Shown one piece after another: positions 36,841 through 49,774 of a DNA stretch of 64,000 bases. The DNA is from Coprinopsis marcescibilis (lineage: Eukaryota > Basidiomycota > Agaricomycetes > Agaricales > Psathyrellaceae). A program made the position numbers and the translations under genes. The stretch covers positions 30,532-94,531 of the forward strand of contig ML210262.1 in assembly GCA_004369085.1 (NCBI GenBank), written 5' to 3'. The notes under the pieces were generated by a model. The model did not search any database. It worked only from the letters and a program-made list of their open reading frames with translations, and was not told the DNA's origin. The stretch's first letter is position 1, and every line of letters starts with the position of its first letter.

Positions 36841-39114
36841 ATGGTTGCTGCAAATCCTCTTTTTCGCTATAGATGGACAGTACAGCGGTTCAACGCGACG
36901 ATCCTGAGCGACATATTGCCAGAAGTCTTCTTCTTTTCGGCATTTTCAGCAAGTGAGTGGCAAGGATTAATGTTTAAGGACGCTCCACACTCACGCTATT
37001 CATGAAGTGGTCACCCTGGTCACGCTGCTGACCCCGTACAATCTTGGGCTTCACAACCAGTTGCTCACAGTGTCTGGTGTCGTTCTTGGTCTCGTCATCT
37101 CATTCCGCACGTCATCCGCGTACGAAAGGTGCATGGCTTAAACTCTTGGTTCAACCTCTTAGATTTCTCCTCACACCGATTACACATTAGGTTTCGTGAT
37201 GGAAACAGGCTGTGGACGAACATCATGACTGCATCGCGTACTCTAGCGTCACAGGTGGGTTATCGGAGACCGCCTTGCGGTGTCCCGCTACTTAACACGC
37301 ATCGACAAATAGATTTGGATTCACGTTTCAAATGAAAGGGAAGCGGAGAAGGGCAGTGACCAGAAACCACCGACACCCTTTGAGGTGGTAATGGAGAAAA
37401 AAACCATTATCAACGTTGTAAGTCTTTTGTAGCCATGATGTTTCCTCATGCCTAAACTATCATCGATAGATCGGCGCCTTTCCTGTGTCAGTCAAGGTGC
37501 GTCTGATTGTATCCATAGCGATTATTGGCACTAATCGATAACCCTGCAGCATTTTCTTCGAGGCGAACCTGGCGTCTATTACGAAGACCTCTATCCATTA
37601 GTCTGCTTTTTGCCCAAGTATGCCACTGATAGTGCCAGAGCTCCTGATGTCTTGCCGTTGTGGCACATTTATGGCGGGCGACGTTTGCCCGCAGCAACGC
37701 TGAAGTAAGGATATACGCCTTTTATCTGGAACTCCCAACTCAAAATGTTGTGATAGACGAAATGATACACTTGTCAGCTTCGTCCAGCACCAGCACCCTC
37801 CTCTCAAGCCTGCCTACATGCCACCCACTACAACGATATATGACTACATTGGTATCCTCAAGCTTCCTCGTTTCATATTCCGCAGGATGTTCCGGAGCAA
37901 ATATGAGAAGATCGAAGAGGAACAAAAGCCCCTCAAGAAGCGCATCGCATATTCCGAAGTGGTAGAAAGCACAGTCCCACTCGAACTGCTTCTCGTGATT
38001 TCAAAGTTCGTCCCTTCTACATCTTATCGAGAGCTACATTTATTCTGACAAATCTTCAGCTACACAGCCTGTGCGCTATTCTTACCCTTCTGTGGCGCAA
38101 TTAGCCAGGTGACGCTAACTTGCCGGATTCATCAACAGATGTCATGAAAAACAACTTGTGTCACTCGGCAATTGGAACTGGAATGACCAACACGCTTGCC
38201 ATATTGCAAGATGCCCTTGGCCAGCTCGACCGTATCTGCAACAACCCTCTTCCGTTCGCTTATCAAGCTCACCTGCGAATGAGTCTATGGTGCGTCGATG
38301 TTCTTATACATCTGCCTTGCTTTGCTAATTGCTAATCACTGCGATAGGCTGTATTTGTTGATTCTCCCTGTGCGTAGTCTCGCGGCCTGTGCTAGTGTCT
38401 TATCTCTTTTTGTCTATGCTAATTGACCAAGTAGTTCCAACTCGTGCCAAACTTTGGATACTGGACCATCCCAGCGACAGCCTTTGTTGCGTTCCTTCTC
38501 ACCGGGTTCCTCGAAATCGGTCAGGAGATGTAAGCCTCGTCGACTAACTCTAGCATAGCTCTAAGACTCAGATCCGGTAATGCACAGTGAGAACCCTTTC
38601 AACTACGGTCTGAACGATCTAGGTTCGTGAACAGCCCCCTATCATTACCCGGTTCAACCTAACCCCAGAAATTGCCGGCAGACCTCGACTGGTTCTGTGA
38701 GAGTCTCAAACGGGACCTTCACCAGATCACTACTGTAAGTTCTACCCTGACATAGGGTCCTTCGCTAAACCAACGACCGTTAACATCCCGTCAAATAGCA
38801 ACCGAATGCGGTGCCATCTCAATATTTCAACAACCGGTACGTAGAGCATTCCTTCATCTCGTCACCGAGTAAAGCTAATAACCGAATCTATCACATATTC
38901 GCGTGGTTCTGTCCTTCTATTGCACAGGAACATACCATTCGCTCCTTTGGATAACCGTAGTGCTGAAGAGATGCTCATTGTTGGGGAAGGGGAGTACTAT
39001 CCTAATGATAAGGAATCCATGCTTCGCGGCACGAGCGAGATTCGCCAGGTGTTGGTGAGAAATTGGAGGCAGGTCGACGTTTTGACTAGGAGACAAGGTG
39101 ACCAGATGGTTTAG
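36841..39114 (+). CDS. Bestrophin-family (UPF0187) anion channel
   Basis: Pentameric chloride/anion channel family. Start at 36841 (MVAANPLFRYRWTVQRFN). Joined exons show TM1-2 (VTLVTLLTPYNLGLHNQLLT with VVLGLVISFRTSSAYERFRDG and NRLW), the hallmark Arg/Tyr-rich helix of UPF0187 proteins, the loop EVVESTVPLELLLVIS, and TM3-4 ILPFQLVPNFGYWTIPATAF with FLLTGFLEIGQE. It closes with ENPFNYGLNDLDLPADLDW, equivalent to the Ca/gate loop block of bestrophins. The C-terminal tail to 39114 is polar. About eleven short introns. A plausible plasma- or vacuolar-membrane channel. It stands between the two HB arrays and shares the intergenic region with HB2. Confidence 0.9.
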
Positions 39115-40637
39115 CACGAACGAGGTCGTGACAGTGTTTCGGCTAGTACTTATTTGTGCTTCGGTCACTTCCACTTTCAGGGTCGCGTGTTTGTATAAAT
39201 AATCTGGTGCTTATCACACATATATATATGTACCCTAGACTTAGTTGTTATCGCATAGTTTGCTCGTGGTGCAGAAATATTGTCGGCTGCTCGGCCATCG
39301 GGTTCTAAACTACAACAGAATGGCGAGGTTTACCATGGTTGCCGGTTCAATACGTACCTGACCACCAGATAGGATACGTCGAACTTTTGTGAATGCAAAA
39401 TGCAAGGCCTCCAAGCGCCTTGGCTAACATATTGCAGGGTTTAAATCGTCTCAGAGGACGTTGGCGCTCCCGACTCCGGCTTGGGCGCTGATCAAACGAT
39501 GGTGCATAGCAGCCGTGACACAAATCGCCAGTGACTTTTGGAAGAGTCACAACCTATGAGTATATCTCTTTCTCGGACATAACATACCGATGAATCTCCA
39601 TCTCTATCAATCAAGGAGTCGGTGTGATAGAATGGGTGTTTGACATTCCCTGTTTCTTCCCGTCTTTTACCCTCAGAATCTTTGAGCTGTGGATTCTGTT
39701 TATCACCACTGCGAGAAGCTCCGATGATAGGTATGACTATAATCACACTCTTCTCGATTGGTTACGGAGGCAAATCAGATGCAGCGCAGCACATACTCGT
39801 ACTGTGAGTTCCACCATTCCATGTTGAAGGCCCGCTTATAGATGATAGACCCGGGCCATTTCCGTAGCTAAAGGTGCCAACTGTCATGGAGCTCGACATC
39901 CGCAAATCAATCGGGAAATGGAGACGCGGAACTGGTCAAAATGCTCTGAAAGCTTGAAATTGAGTCACGTCGGTTGTACGCAGCCGCGACTTCGTAGACA
40001 AGCGGCGCTTTGATATCGCCACAACGGTACGTGGACATCTCCGCAACGTCAGTACGCTGTTCAAAATGAGCTGCTAATAGGTGTTGATATCAGTTTGAGA
40101 TTGAAAGGTGCAAATCGAAAATGGCTTGTACATATACCGGAAACTTTAGCGACGGATATGGAAGGAGATCTCACTACTGCGCACAGTATCGTCATATTGG
40201 TGTTTCGTGGTTGCTCCTTCAAGCACTCCAGATGCGATGGCTGGTATCAACCATAATGAGGACCCTGGAAGACTCACCCCCCATTTTGATTCGCTTCTTG
40301 ATGAAACCCAGGGCCCGACCCATACATACCGATCGTATAAATAGAACACACGTCCGTGGTAATGTAAGTGGGCGATTCCCTCCATTCCTTTCATCTGGCT
40401 TAACCTTGCCGTTGCACGTCCACACGTTTGGTATGCCAAACTCTATCTTGCTCTTTTTGTAACCCGTCATCCTTTGCATACGATCAGCCCACCCACGGTC
40501 TGTCAATACGAGCTCGACCTTAGCAGCAGCTGACTCTCCACGGGACCTCCCTTTGACTTCCATCGCCAACAGTTCATAGAAAAGGGCTTGCAAAGTCCTA
40601 AGAAATCTTCACCTCTTCCCATAGACCTTCTGTCGCT
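39115..40637. other. Intergenic region of 1.5 kb
   Basis: No supported gene. Minus-strand frames at 40146-40593 are short and lack domains. The right side is the promoter of the F-box/LRR-like gene. Confidence 0.45.
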
Positions 40638-42428
40638 ATGGACGCTTTTCACGTACACACCACTCCAGCCGAACTCGGGTTATCGCATAGCCGACTCTAC
40701 CTCGACATTCTCGAACTCATCCTCCATGAACACCGGAACGACTCCTCTACCCTTTCTACCTGCGCCCTCGTGTCCCACACAATGCTTCACATCTCCCGCA
40801 AGCTCATGTACCGATCCATCTCCCTCGACTACTGCGAAAACCCGTACGCATACGACCAACATCGCCTTCTCCGACAATCCCTCGCTTCCCATCCCCATCT
40901 CTGCCGATACATCCGAGTCTTGCGTCTCAGTCTCCCCTCCGAGTCTGATCCATTGTTGAATACGATAATGGATGATCTGACAAGTCTTGAGAGAATACAT
41001 GTGATCGGACACGGACTTTATCCCATGCATCCACCACCACCCCCTTTAATAAGCCACAACGCGGCAGGAGGCTGGCAAGCCACGGGCGAAAGCTTAAAGC
41101 GGGTGTTGAAGATGCAGAGCCTGAGATGGGTGACTCTAGAAAATACGCTACCATCTCCGTTCTCGGAGGCATACGTAGCCTCCTCATTCAACCATCACCT
41201 CAAGCATCTGGAAATACTGTCGAGCGTGATGTACGCCAACAAGGCCGCCGCATCCACTCCCGGACTCGATCCATCCAGTGCTGACACCCATGGGTACAAC
41301 GATCTCGCAGGACATTCGACAGACTTGACGAATGACATTCCCCACATTCCCAATTCGGGGGTACAGCAGCAGGAGCAGCAGCACAACCAAGCGACAATGG
41401 AGATGGGTGTGACAGGGACAGGGACGCAGCAGCATGGGCATCCCACAACGTCAACGGCATACCCTTCCGGACAGGTGGATCCACTTCTGTTACCGCCCCT
41501 CCAATACAGGGCAGGCACGGTCAACATTTCATGCACGGGTAATAGGCCCGTGAAACACGACATGGTCTATCTCGAGACATTGAGACTGGATCTGGATCGC
41601 CTCAGGCCCATTATGGACGCACTGACAGCCATGAACCTGGAAACTTGTATCCCACACCACCACCACGATTCGGCATACTCCTCAACTTCATCGGAGCCTA
41701 TCACCCTCTTGGACTTTTCACATCTCAAGCAGGCACATCTGTGCGTTTGGAACCCCGATGACGGTGACGCAATCTGGGCGCTTCTGACTTGTGCCCGCGA
41801 AAGCTTGGAACAGCTCACCTTACGTTACTTTCATTTTCGTGAGTGTTCCGCCACTTGTACAAGTTCATCTGATTCGGTTCTCTTTCTCTTGGGTGTCAAT
41901 TTGTAATTGGTCACCTGTTCCTTTGATATTGTCGCTCCGAAATTCGGGATAATCTCTCTCTCTCTCGCTTTCGCCTTATTATCTAAAACTGGACAGCGCT
42001 AATCAGGCCTTCTTCCTTTGCCAGACTCGCCTCATGCCGCACGGGCGACGCTCAGAGAAGGATTTCCCAGCCTTCGTTCAGTGACACTGGGGATCGACGC
42101 GTTCTCACTTCGCGAAGATCCATTTAGGGGACTGATCGAGTTCTTCTCCAACTCCGCTGTTACATTTCCATCCCTCAAGACCATCAAAATCCAATTCAAC
42201 CTGTGGAACTGTGAAGCAAATGGGACGTCCTGGAGGGACCTTTGCGCTTACCGTGGATGGAGCGAACTGGATGAACGTATTGGAACGTTACCCCGAGATA
42301 CGGCTGTGGTGTTTCAGATGGAATGCAGCTCGAGGTACAAGGAGGATGAGGAAGGAAGGCTGTTGTTCACGTCAATACGAAACGAGCTATATAATCTACG
42401 CAATAATCCGAGTTTTACTATCCTTTAA
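40638..42428 (+). CDS. F-box/LRR-like protein
   Basis: Two exons. The N-terminus ILELILHEHRNDSSTLSTCA and LVSHTMLHISRKLMYRSI has the helix-Pro/Leu-helix spacing of F-box-like domains that bind Skp1 in SCF ubiquitin ligases. Repeated hydrophobic strands follow (LCRYIRVLRLSLP, LTSLERIHVIG, HLKHLEILSSV, MVYLETLRLDLDRL, FSHLKQAHLCVW, FPSLRSVTLGIDAF, FPSLKTIKIQFNLW), in the manner of divergent LRRs in basidiomycete F-box-like proteins. A Gln/His/Thr-rich insert (GVQQQEQQHNQATMEMG) interrupts the repeats. The intron at about 41838-42022 is long for this window. Substrate unknown. Confidence 0.65.
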
Positions 42429-42959
42429 TGTCTATTCTAGTCAAATTGGTCCTGTATAGCATAATTTGTACCTATAGTATCACAACCTATGACACCAGTC
42501 CTAAAATTCTTATCCAATTTGCCTCCATTTAACCCCGTGCGGCCTCGTTGTTCCGGGTAGAGATGGTCACACAAGGACCCATAGCAGCGCCATGCATTTG
42601 TTCGCGAACCAAGTGTCTTGGCGTATTCGACCCACTCAACTTACGAAGGTCACAATCGCACGCAATATGGGGGATGAGGTCCAAAACGAAACATTATGGG
42701 TACGAAATACAACAAATATATGAAACAACATTAAGCACTAGAGCAACGTTTCCATATCCATAATCAGTCATGCGTTGGTGAAATGCGAAATGCGAAAGCG
42801 AAGGTGAGATGTGTGGATATGCATGCGAGAGAGAGGAAGGCGGAGGTGTTGGAATTGGTCAGTCTTCGGTTTGTGAGTAACAAGTGGTGTCGCGTCATAA
42901 GAATGATCATGGCGTAAATTGAGGAGCGGAGGAAGGGAAGCAGGGGAAGGGTGAAACGT
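42429..42959. other. Convergent 3' flank
   Basis: Lies between the stop of the F-box-like gene (plus) and the stop of the MARVEL gene (minus). No gene seen. Confidence 0.45.
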
Positions 42960-43726
42960 TTAAGCCTCGCTGGAGACGAGACCGCTGCTGACACCGTCGC
43001 CTGACTTCGCAGCCGCGATACCGCGGATGAGGACCATGATGAGCGCGGCTGTCACGAGAATCCTATAGCGTTGCGAGAGAAAGAGTGTTACTCAAAACTA
43101 ATAAGAGGAGAGAGGGAAAACCACACGCACCATACAAGCCATGCGAAACCTTCCACCGCGTTTAATTGACCGCAATACGCAAAGAAGTTTTGATGACTGC
43201 AAGATAGACCACCTCCCAGTGACTCCGTGATAGATGCAGCAGCTGCAATCCATAGGATGAAGGTGATGAGCAGGCTGGAGCAACCTTCCGTCAGCTACAA
43301 TGCGCGAGAATACCAACATGAAGACGCACAAGATGAAATGTGCCGCCACACTCGTGAATATCGATCCCGCAGAGGTTACCATGAACAGGACCAAGAAGAT
43401 TGTACCAACGAAAACGGTCCATATTGAGCAGAAGAGGATGTATCTGACTCGCGTGCGGACAGAACCGAAGGGATAGTTGTGGTTGGCATTGTACTTCGCC
43501 GTTAACCATGCAGCAATACACATCTAGCCTATCATTCAGTCCAACAGCCCCAATATACAGAGTTGTAGAAGGATCGTACCTCAATGAGCGCAAATAGCAC
43601 GATAGAACCGAACAGGACTGAAAGTCAACCATCCTGCCGTCAGTTTCTGACCAGATCCAACCACGACAGACAGTTGAACTCACTTGGGTGCGCCCGTCGC
43701 ACAGCAGAGTCTGATCCAGCGCCCAT
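42960..43726 (-). CDS. MARVEL-domain four-TM membrane protein
   Basis: Start at 43726 (MGAGSDSAVRRAHP). Splicing joins VLFGSIVLFALIEMCIAAWL (TM1), the loop with NANHNYPFGSVRTRVRYI, TM2 LFCSIWTVFVGTIFLVLFMV, TM3 SSLLITFILWIAAAASITES with a Cys-containing loop, NAVEGFAWLVW and TM4 ILVTAALIMVLIRGIAA, ending in GVSSGLVSSEA. Four TMs with the YxxxxYP-x3-VR loop are typical of small fungal MARVEL proteins found in plasma-membrane or vesicle microdomains. The function is not known in detail. Five exons. Confidence 0.78.
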
Positions 43727-44539
43727 GATTGTTGATGAAGGAGCTTAAAGTCGTTGATGTCGTCGAAAGTTGAAAGAGAGGTTCCCAAAGGTTGAGAATT
43801 GGACGGGGATTTTCGAAATGCGGCCGGCGTCTTATGTCGAAAATGGGGTGATTCACAGAATAGGAGGACCAAAAACATCAACGATCAGACTTTATAGTCT
43901 CACACAATCCGATTTCACATACCAAACTTTGCGGTTGGCGCGAGGCGATGCGCTGAAGCAGGTGAAACGATGGCAGAAGGCGATGCGGAACGGTTCTCCA
44001 TCCTCCGCGGTGCCTTTATGTAGACCAACTCGAACATGACGTATGAGCACGTGGAACGGTTCCAGATCTTATCTTATCAGTGGTCGTGCTCCCGGTCGTA
44101 CTCACCTGACTCGCTTTGCTCCTCTGTGTTTCATCGTTCGCAACGAGAGACGAAAGCTTGAGTCAAAGCGAATGACGTCGTTTGGGCAAAGGTTGCGGTA
44201 CAACGGTGACAAGGATTTGTTGATAAATCGCAGGAGAGCGCGATTGATAATGGATGATGAAATGTTGAGTGAAGATCAGAGAACAATATACTAACACAAT
44301 ACCATAAGATCCGTGTGGCGCTTGAGAAGGAGTAAGAGCTATTATGACGAGCCGGAAGTTGGGATGCACTTGAAAGTGGGGGGCAAAATGCTACTCCAAC
44401 AAAGAACACAAAATGGGTTCCCAGCTGATACTACTCCATGACAGAATCAAGAACAGTTCCACAGAATTATGATTACCTGCGAAGGGCGTCAGAGAGCGGT
44501 TCACACAACTATAGTCACAACAACCTACAACTGTCCACT
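43727..44539. other. Intergenic region
   Basis: Promoter of the MARVEL gene on the left and 3' end of the RWD gene on the right. Short plus-strand frames (43770-44294) have no recognisable domain. Confidence 0.45.
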
Positions 44540-45482
44540 TCACTCGTGGGCACTACCAATCCCCATCTCAAAAACGTATTCTCCACGCCCAATGGCTTTC
44601 ATCTCCTCTACAACTTCGCCAACGCGTTGGAATTCCCGCCATCCAGCCAACACTGGGCCATCTTTGTACCTCTCGGGGAGAAGCTCGAAGAACCTGACCT
44701 TCAACGCCAGCCACTGCATAGCCCTAACATTCGCCACGAATTCTTCGAGGCTATCTTGAGGTCCTTGGGCATAGATTATTCCTGGATAGCCAACCTTTGC
44801 GAATCCAGACAGTGATAGAGACGAGGTCCACTGCTGCAGCGACCTTCGTTTCTTTGGCGATATGAGGTGATGGGAGGAGAACAAGACGTGGTGTATTGGT
44901 GTTTGCGACGACTCGACACGAGAATCAGAGATATTTGCTGGCCCCTGCTCAACCTGCTCGCCCTCGTACTCGTGCAGTAAAGGGAACAAATGCGAAGATA
45001 TCAGATTGTAGAGGGCGAACCTATCAGTCACGGATGGGCCTCAGATTCAGCACGAAAACGTAAAAAAAGCAGTTCACTGACTCTGTGCCCTCCTCTTCTT
45101 CAATCATCTTCTCCTTCACAAACAGTTGCCAGTTATCTATCTCGGCCCTCGACAGCACGTCAGATTTTACCGAAATTGTAACCCCTGAGAGCGGTTTATC
45201 TGGTTGCGATGTAGTCCCGCTATTAGACCACACGGGCATAGTAACCTGTAGCCAGATCTTTTTCACGTTTTCGACCTTTAAAGTAAAGGTCACTGAACCA
45301 CAGTTCTCGATGTCGGCCCCAGAGAGAACAGACACGTCGAAACCGCCAGAATTCGAAAGAATCGAGGTCCATAATGGCGAATCGTACATGAATTCCATGA
45401 GTTCTGGCGGTAGAAGCGAGCAGTAGATCATTTGTAGTTCAGATAGACGAGAATAAACGAGCTCTGTTGTTACTGAAGTCAT
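44540..45482 (-). CDS. RWD-domain protein with DUF1115 (RWDD2-like)
   Basis: Two exons. Exon 1 from 45482 holds an RWD domain: LSELQMIYCSLLPPELMEF, then beta strands GSVTFTLKVENVKKIWLQVT and a Pro-containing turn (TTSQPDKPLSGVTISV), as in GCN2/RWDD proteins. A gtcagt-gatag intron joins TE|FALYNLISSHLFPLLHEY. Exon 2 contains the DUF1115 core: HHLISPKKRRSLQQW, LSGFAKVGYPGIIYAQG, EEFVANVRAMQWLALKVRF, ending in EMGIGSAHE. This two-domain layout matches the RWDD2 family, whose role is poorly known. The C-terminal part is well conserved and has no visible break. Confidence 0.82.
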
Positions 45483-45960
45483 CGTTCTTTGGAGAAATTG
45501 AAGCCAGGCACAGGTTCCCCTTGCATTCCATCAAAGTGGCGGTGTCCTTCCTGGTCCGGGGCGCCCGCCCATCTTCACACGCAGTCTTCAAAGCTCCTTG
45601 CTCCATCCTTGCTCCAAAATAATCCACAATCTGCGCACAACTGCCTCCCAAGGTAAGTGGTATAAGTATCTATACTTCTTTGAACAACTCAAACGTCCGA
45701 CTTATCAATCATCATTGTCTGATCAAGGGGCCAGCGCTTGGAGTCTTAGCATATGTACTTTTCAGGTGATTCTGCCAAGATTTCTCAGTGGATATTGTAC
45801 CTCCGATTTATCTGGAATTTTGCCACTGCGCAATCTGCTTATGACTCTGCGCGGCCTGGTGAGAAAATGAGATTTTCTGACGACGTTTAAAAGGAGTGAT
45901 CGAGGGTATCGGGGTCACAGCGTGGTTATTACCCCACTTTGACTTCACAAGTGCGCTGCA
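45483..45960. other. Divergent promoter region, RWD gene and seven-TM paralogue D
   Basis: Contains TTTAAAA at 45886-45892, the TATA-like element of paralogue D. The rest is featureless. Confidence 0.45.
45886..45892 (+). promoter_or_regulatory. TTTAAAA TATA-like element of seven-TM paralogue D
   Basis: 69 nt before the start codon. Same motif and distance class as in paralogue A. Confidence 0.45.
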
Positions 45961-47251
45961 ATGGTGAATGTCTCGAGCCCGGAGTTCCGTGACTCTCTTG
46001 GAATGGTCGTCGCAAGGACTATATATTCCAACTTTGTTGTTACAATCTTCACTTCAGGTGCGTGCTTTAGCGGCTTTGGCATTCTGACTTCCGATCTCAC
46101 TGATATCCAGGAATACAATGCTTTATGGCGTTCTACTGTGTTACGATCTTCCTCGAAACTCCCAAAGAGGCGAGGAAGGGTCGGATTCCGTATATCGTTA
46201 TTGGTTGTATGATCTTTGTGGTCTACACCCTTGGGGCATGCACAGACGTCTCTATTCCCTTTGATGTCTTGCTGAAGGCGTCTAATGGGATAGAGTTCAC
46301 CAATGAGTACAGTATGCCCGATTGGAGGGACTATTTCAGTTTAGGCTGCCTCACATTGCTACTCATTATTGGCGACGGAGTCATGGTACGTCATGTTACT
46401 CGTTTTCCGGTGCATAGGGAGTACTTACGAAGCGTTTGCCAGCTTTATCGCTGCTATTTGATCTTGAGTGGAAACTGGCGTTGGCTAATTGGCCTTCCGC
46501 TAATCACGTACCTTGGGACAATCGGTGAGTAGTATAAGCAACTCGAAGTCGAAAGAGACGAAAGCTGATGTCGAATGTGTCCAGCGTTAAGCATCTACCA
46601 CAGCGTCATACTGTTTCAAGACAAAGGTCCCGCTCTATTCAACGCGATGGAAGGAACACGCGTGGCCCTCAGCGTCATAACAAACATCCTCATCACATCC
46701 TTCATCGCATTCCGCCTTATAAATGCCCACAGACACCTATCAGAGTCACTCAACTCGCAACGCGTCGCCGTGTACAAAACCGCTGCGCACATTGTGATCG
46801 AGTCGGCGTTGCCCCTCGCCATTGCGGGGATTCTATATGCCGCCCTCCTTTATGCAGATATGTCTGCGAGGATCCGTCGCGTTGACGTTAGGGGAATTTT
46901 TGCAGCCGGTGGTGCCATGGCCGCGTTGTATTATGCGTTCTTGGTGAGTGCGATTTAAGCCATATCCGCGTATTCTCGGGCCTCATAGCCACTTTGTATT
47001 TGATGTAGGCCATCTCACCGCAGATGATAATATTCAGAGTCACTACTGGGAGATCGTGGATGAAGCCTGCGTCGAGCTCGTCGGATTCGGACGCGTTTTC
47101 ACGCTCACTTGCGTTTACACGAGGGGTACCGGCTGAGCAGTCGCTTTACCTATCCAATGTTGGCGACGATTCTGATGCTGCTCGCGATGGGTCTAGCAAC
47201 GAGCGCTCCGACAGTGACCAGGGGTCGGCCAAAGGCGGAGAAAAGGTCTAA
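45961..47251 (+). CDS. Seven-TM membrane protein, paralogue D
   Basis: Start at 45961 (MVNVSSPEFRDSLGMVVART). Exons: TM1 IYSNFVVTIFTSG-IQCFMAFY, TM2 IVIGCMIFVVYTLGACTD, the loop FDVLLKASNGIEF, TM3 LLLIIGDGVM then LYRCYLILSG, TM4 WRWLIGLPLITYLGTI, TM5 ALSVITNILITSFIAFRL, TM6 HIVIESALPLAIAGILYA, and TM7 ending AISPQMIIFRVTTGRSW. The cytosolic tail is Ser/Asp-rich, a possible phosphorylation region. Splice positions agree with paralogues A, B and E. Transcribed in the opposite direction to A-C. Function unknown. Confidence 0.86.
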
Positions 47252-48357
47252 AACTTGCCCGTCTTCTGAAGTATTCATTATCTGGCAGATTAAATGCTGT
47301 AACGGGCTATACATAAGCGTGTCACAGTTAAAGAAACGAAGATTATTTATCGTTCCCTCAAAACTTCGAGTCATTGATGCTTCAAGTGTCCACCATAAAC
47401 TGTGAATTGATTGGCCAACGAACGTGCAAGAAGTCTCTTTGACCTATGTTGTGCGACGCTGATGACAAAACTCACCGTCGGTGTTCCATCACATTTAGAT
47501 TTAGGCATCACCAAGGCAATTTCCGTTTCAAAAGCGTTGTTCTGGACTCCACTGGCAGGCAGTGTCGTATGGTGACACTTCAACTCTGAGCGCTGTATAT
47601 GACCGATTGTATATGTCTGAGTCAATGCTGGATGGAATACAAATGATTGCACTGCATCTCTGCAGTGATCGATTGATCGCTGTGAGCGCTCTACTTACCT
47701 GTATGTATGGCAGTCAAAGATCTATATCAGTACAGCCGATGCAAACTTCGAGCTTCCTTCCCGCAGAATGAGTTGACCAGACCAAAAAAATGGCCCTCAC
47801 GAGCAACGCTTTTGTTTTGTATCTGCATTTTTCGTACTTATGTCGCGTGTCGCAAGTAGTACCTGTGGAGAACAATGCACTGGAGTTGGTACTCAGTTGC
47901 ACACTCCCCGAATAGAAGCATGATCGACTGGAACACCGTCAATGAGCGATCATTCCCGAGGAGTGGCGTATGTCACAGATAGATGTTAGGACTTGTGTTT
48001 GGAAGATTGATCCAACGTGCAGTACAGCCCGGACAATAGTCCCGACCATTGCCAACAGCCTCTCTCTATTAGTAGTATTACACTCTCGGCGCTACCGAGT
48101 TCAGCGATGTTTCCGAGAGAAAAGTAAGCAACCATTCAAATTGTATTGTTCTCCTGCAGCCTCGCCGCCCACAGACCGCATCGTGACGAGTGCTGTAGTT
48201 CCGAGCGCGATCGCCTTTTGATCTGATTGATTGTGTCGCAAGGAGATGCGTTCAAGTACGGCACCTGTCCACAAGCCTCTAGATATATAAATCAGAGTGC
48301 ATGTGGGGAGCCACAGTCATCCCATACATCCTCCCTTCAAGTTCAACAACGCGGAAG
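47252..48357. other. Spacer between seven-TM D and E
   Basis: About 1.1 kb with only short frames. Promoter of E at the right end. No element boundaries seen. Confidence 0.45.
48284..48290 (+). promoter_or_regulatory. TATA box of seven-TM paralogue E
   Basis: TATATAA lies 68 nt before the ATG at 48358 but only 11 nt before an earlier in-frame ATG at 48301. This supports 48358 as the start. Confidence 0.5.
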
Positions 48358-49647
48358 ATGTCAGTGACGAGGGAGTTCGCCAACGAATTCGGACTGGTTT
48401 ACGCCAAAGCAACGTACGCCAATTATGTCATCAGTATATTCGCCTCAGGTAAGAGGAAACAACCGCCATCCTTTCTCCGAGCCATGTTAACCCATATCCA
48501 ATCTGAAGGGATTCAGTTCTTCATGATAGCCTACTGCTTGACAACGTTCTTCGAGACACCAGCGGATCTGCGAAAAGGAAGGGCACCATACTTGGTCGTT
48601 GGTTGCCTAATATTCGTGTTCTCTACACTCAGTGCATGTGTAGACATCACGATATCGTTTGACATGCTGCTGGAGGCTTCAAACGGCATCGAGTATCTGG
48701 GCCTTCTTTCCCCAGGCTGGAAAGACCTCGTGACGAGTGTCTCCATATTAATGATGTTCATCCTCGGCGACGGGCTTTTAGTTAGTAACCCTTTCTTCGC
48801 TAGGCCGGATATCTCGGGCTCATTCGTTTGTATCCGCAGCTGTACCGCTGCTATCTGATACTCTATGGAGGGCATCGCTGGCTTTTGGCTTTGCCTGTAG
48901 CTACTTATCTCTCGACAATCGGTGAGTCCTGTCTGGCAAACTGGTTGCTTGCGTTACGCAGGGCTCGCTCGCTTACGGAAAGTCCTACAGGTCTAAGTCT
49001 CTACCAAATCGCGCTGATCGCGACGATAGAAGGTTGGGGCGGCCAGACGTCCGCTCTCGTAACAGAAAGCAGCCGTAACATTCTAAGCGTATTGACAACC
49101 ATCTTCATCACCGTGATTATCTGCTATCGCCTCAATTCGGACTACAAGCGTCTGGCCAAGGCCTTGCCCACTAAACGGTTAGGGGTGTACACCAATGCTA
49201 TCCGGATTCTGGTCGAGTCGGCATTGCCCCTTTCCATTGCGGGTATAGCTCAGGTTTCCGTCCAGATTCCTCAAAGCGTATATGGTGCTCGTAAAATGGC
49301 AGGCTTTACTGGAGACCGCAAGGCCTTGATGGTAGCACTTAGTACCACTTCGCTACTCTGGTACGCATTGCTGGTGCGTACTCAGTTCTATGAAAAAAAT
49401 TCAAGTTACTCATTCCTATCCTTTAATTGCACAGGCTATATCACCTCAATTGATCATATTCAGGGTCTCGACGGGGCGGTCCTGGGCTAAGACTGTACGG
49501 TCGACGGACGCTGAAGCATTCTCGCGTTCCTTGGCCTTTAACCACGCACCTTGCGCCGCAGAGTCGAGCATATCAGGCAACGAAGAAAGTGAGGAAGAGG
49601 GGAGAGGGAACTCAAAAGAACCGCAAAACTTCCCGTCAGCTAGTTAA
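48358..49647 (+). CDS. Seven-TM membrane protein, paralogue E
   Basis: Start at 48358 (MSVTREFANEFGLVYAKATY). The same seven-segment plan: YANYVISIFASG, LVVGCLIFVFSTLSACVDI, FDMLLEASNGIEY, FILGDGLL then LYRCYLILYG, WLLALPVATYLSTI, VLTTIFITVIICYRLNSDYK, RILVESALPLSIAGIAQ, and AISPQLIIFRVSTGRSW. The tail is acidic (GNEESEEEGRGNSKE) and ends at 49647. The loop KRLGVYTNAIRILVESALP is nearly the same as in paralogue A, so A and E may be closer to each other than to D. Intron positions conserved. The tRNA-Ser gene follows after 127 nt on the other strand. Confidence 0.85.
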
Positions 49648-49774
49648 GGAACGTAGATATCTATGTGTATAATTGTTTCACGTTTCAAAGTTGTATGCCT
49701 GGCTTATAGATATTATTAGACGGAAGCAAAACGCGCGCGCGTCATGCGTCGGCAATAAAAAGAAAAGAGAGCAT

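Noticed and set aside
41184..41563. Overlapping minus-strand frames inside the F-box-like gene
   Set aside because: Shadows of the real plus-strand coding sequence.
48301..48357. Earlier ATG for seven-TM paralogue E
   Set aside because: Only 11 nt after the TATA box and absent from paralogues, so 48358 is the better start.
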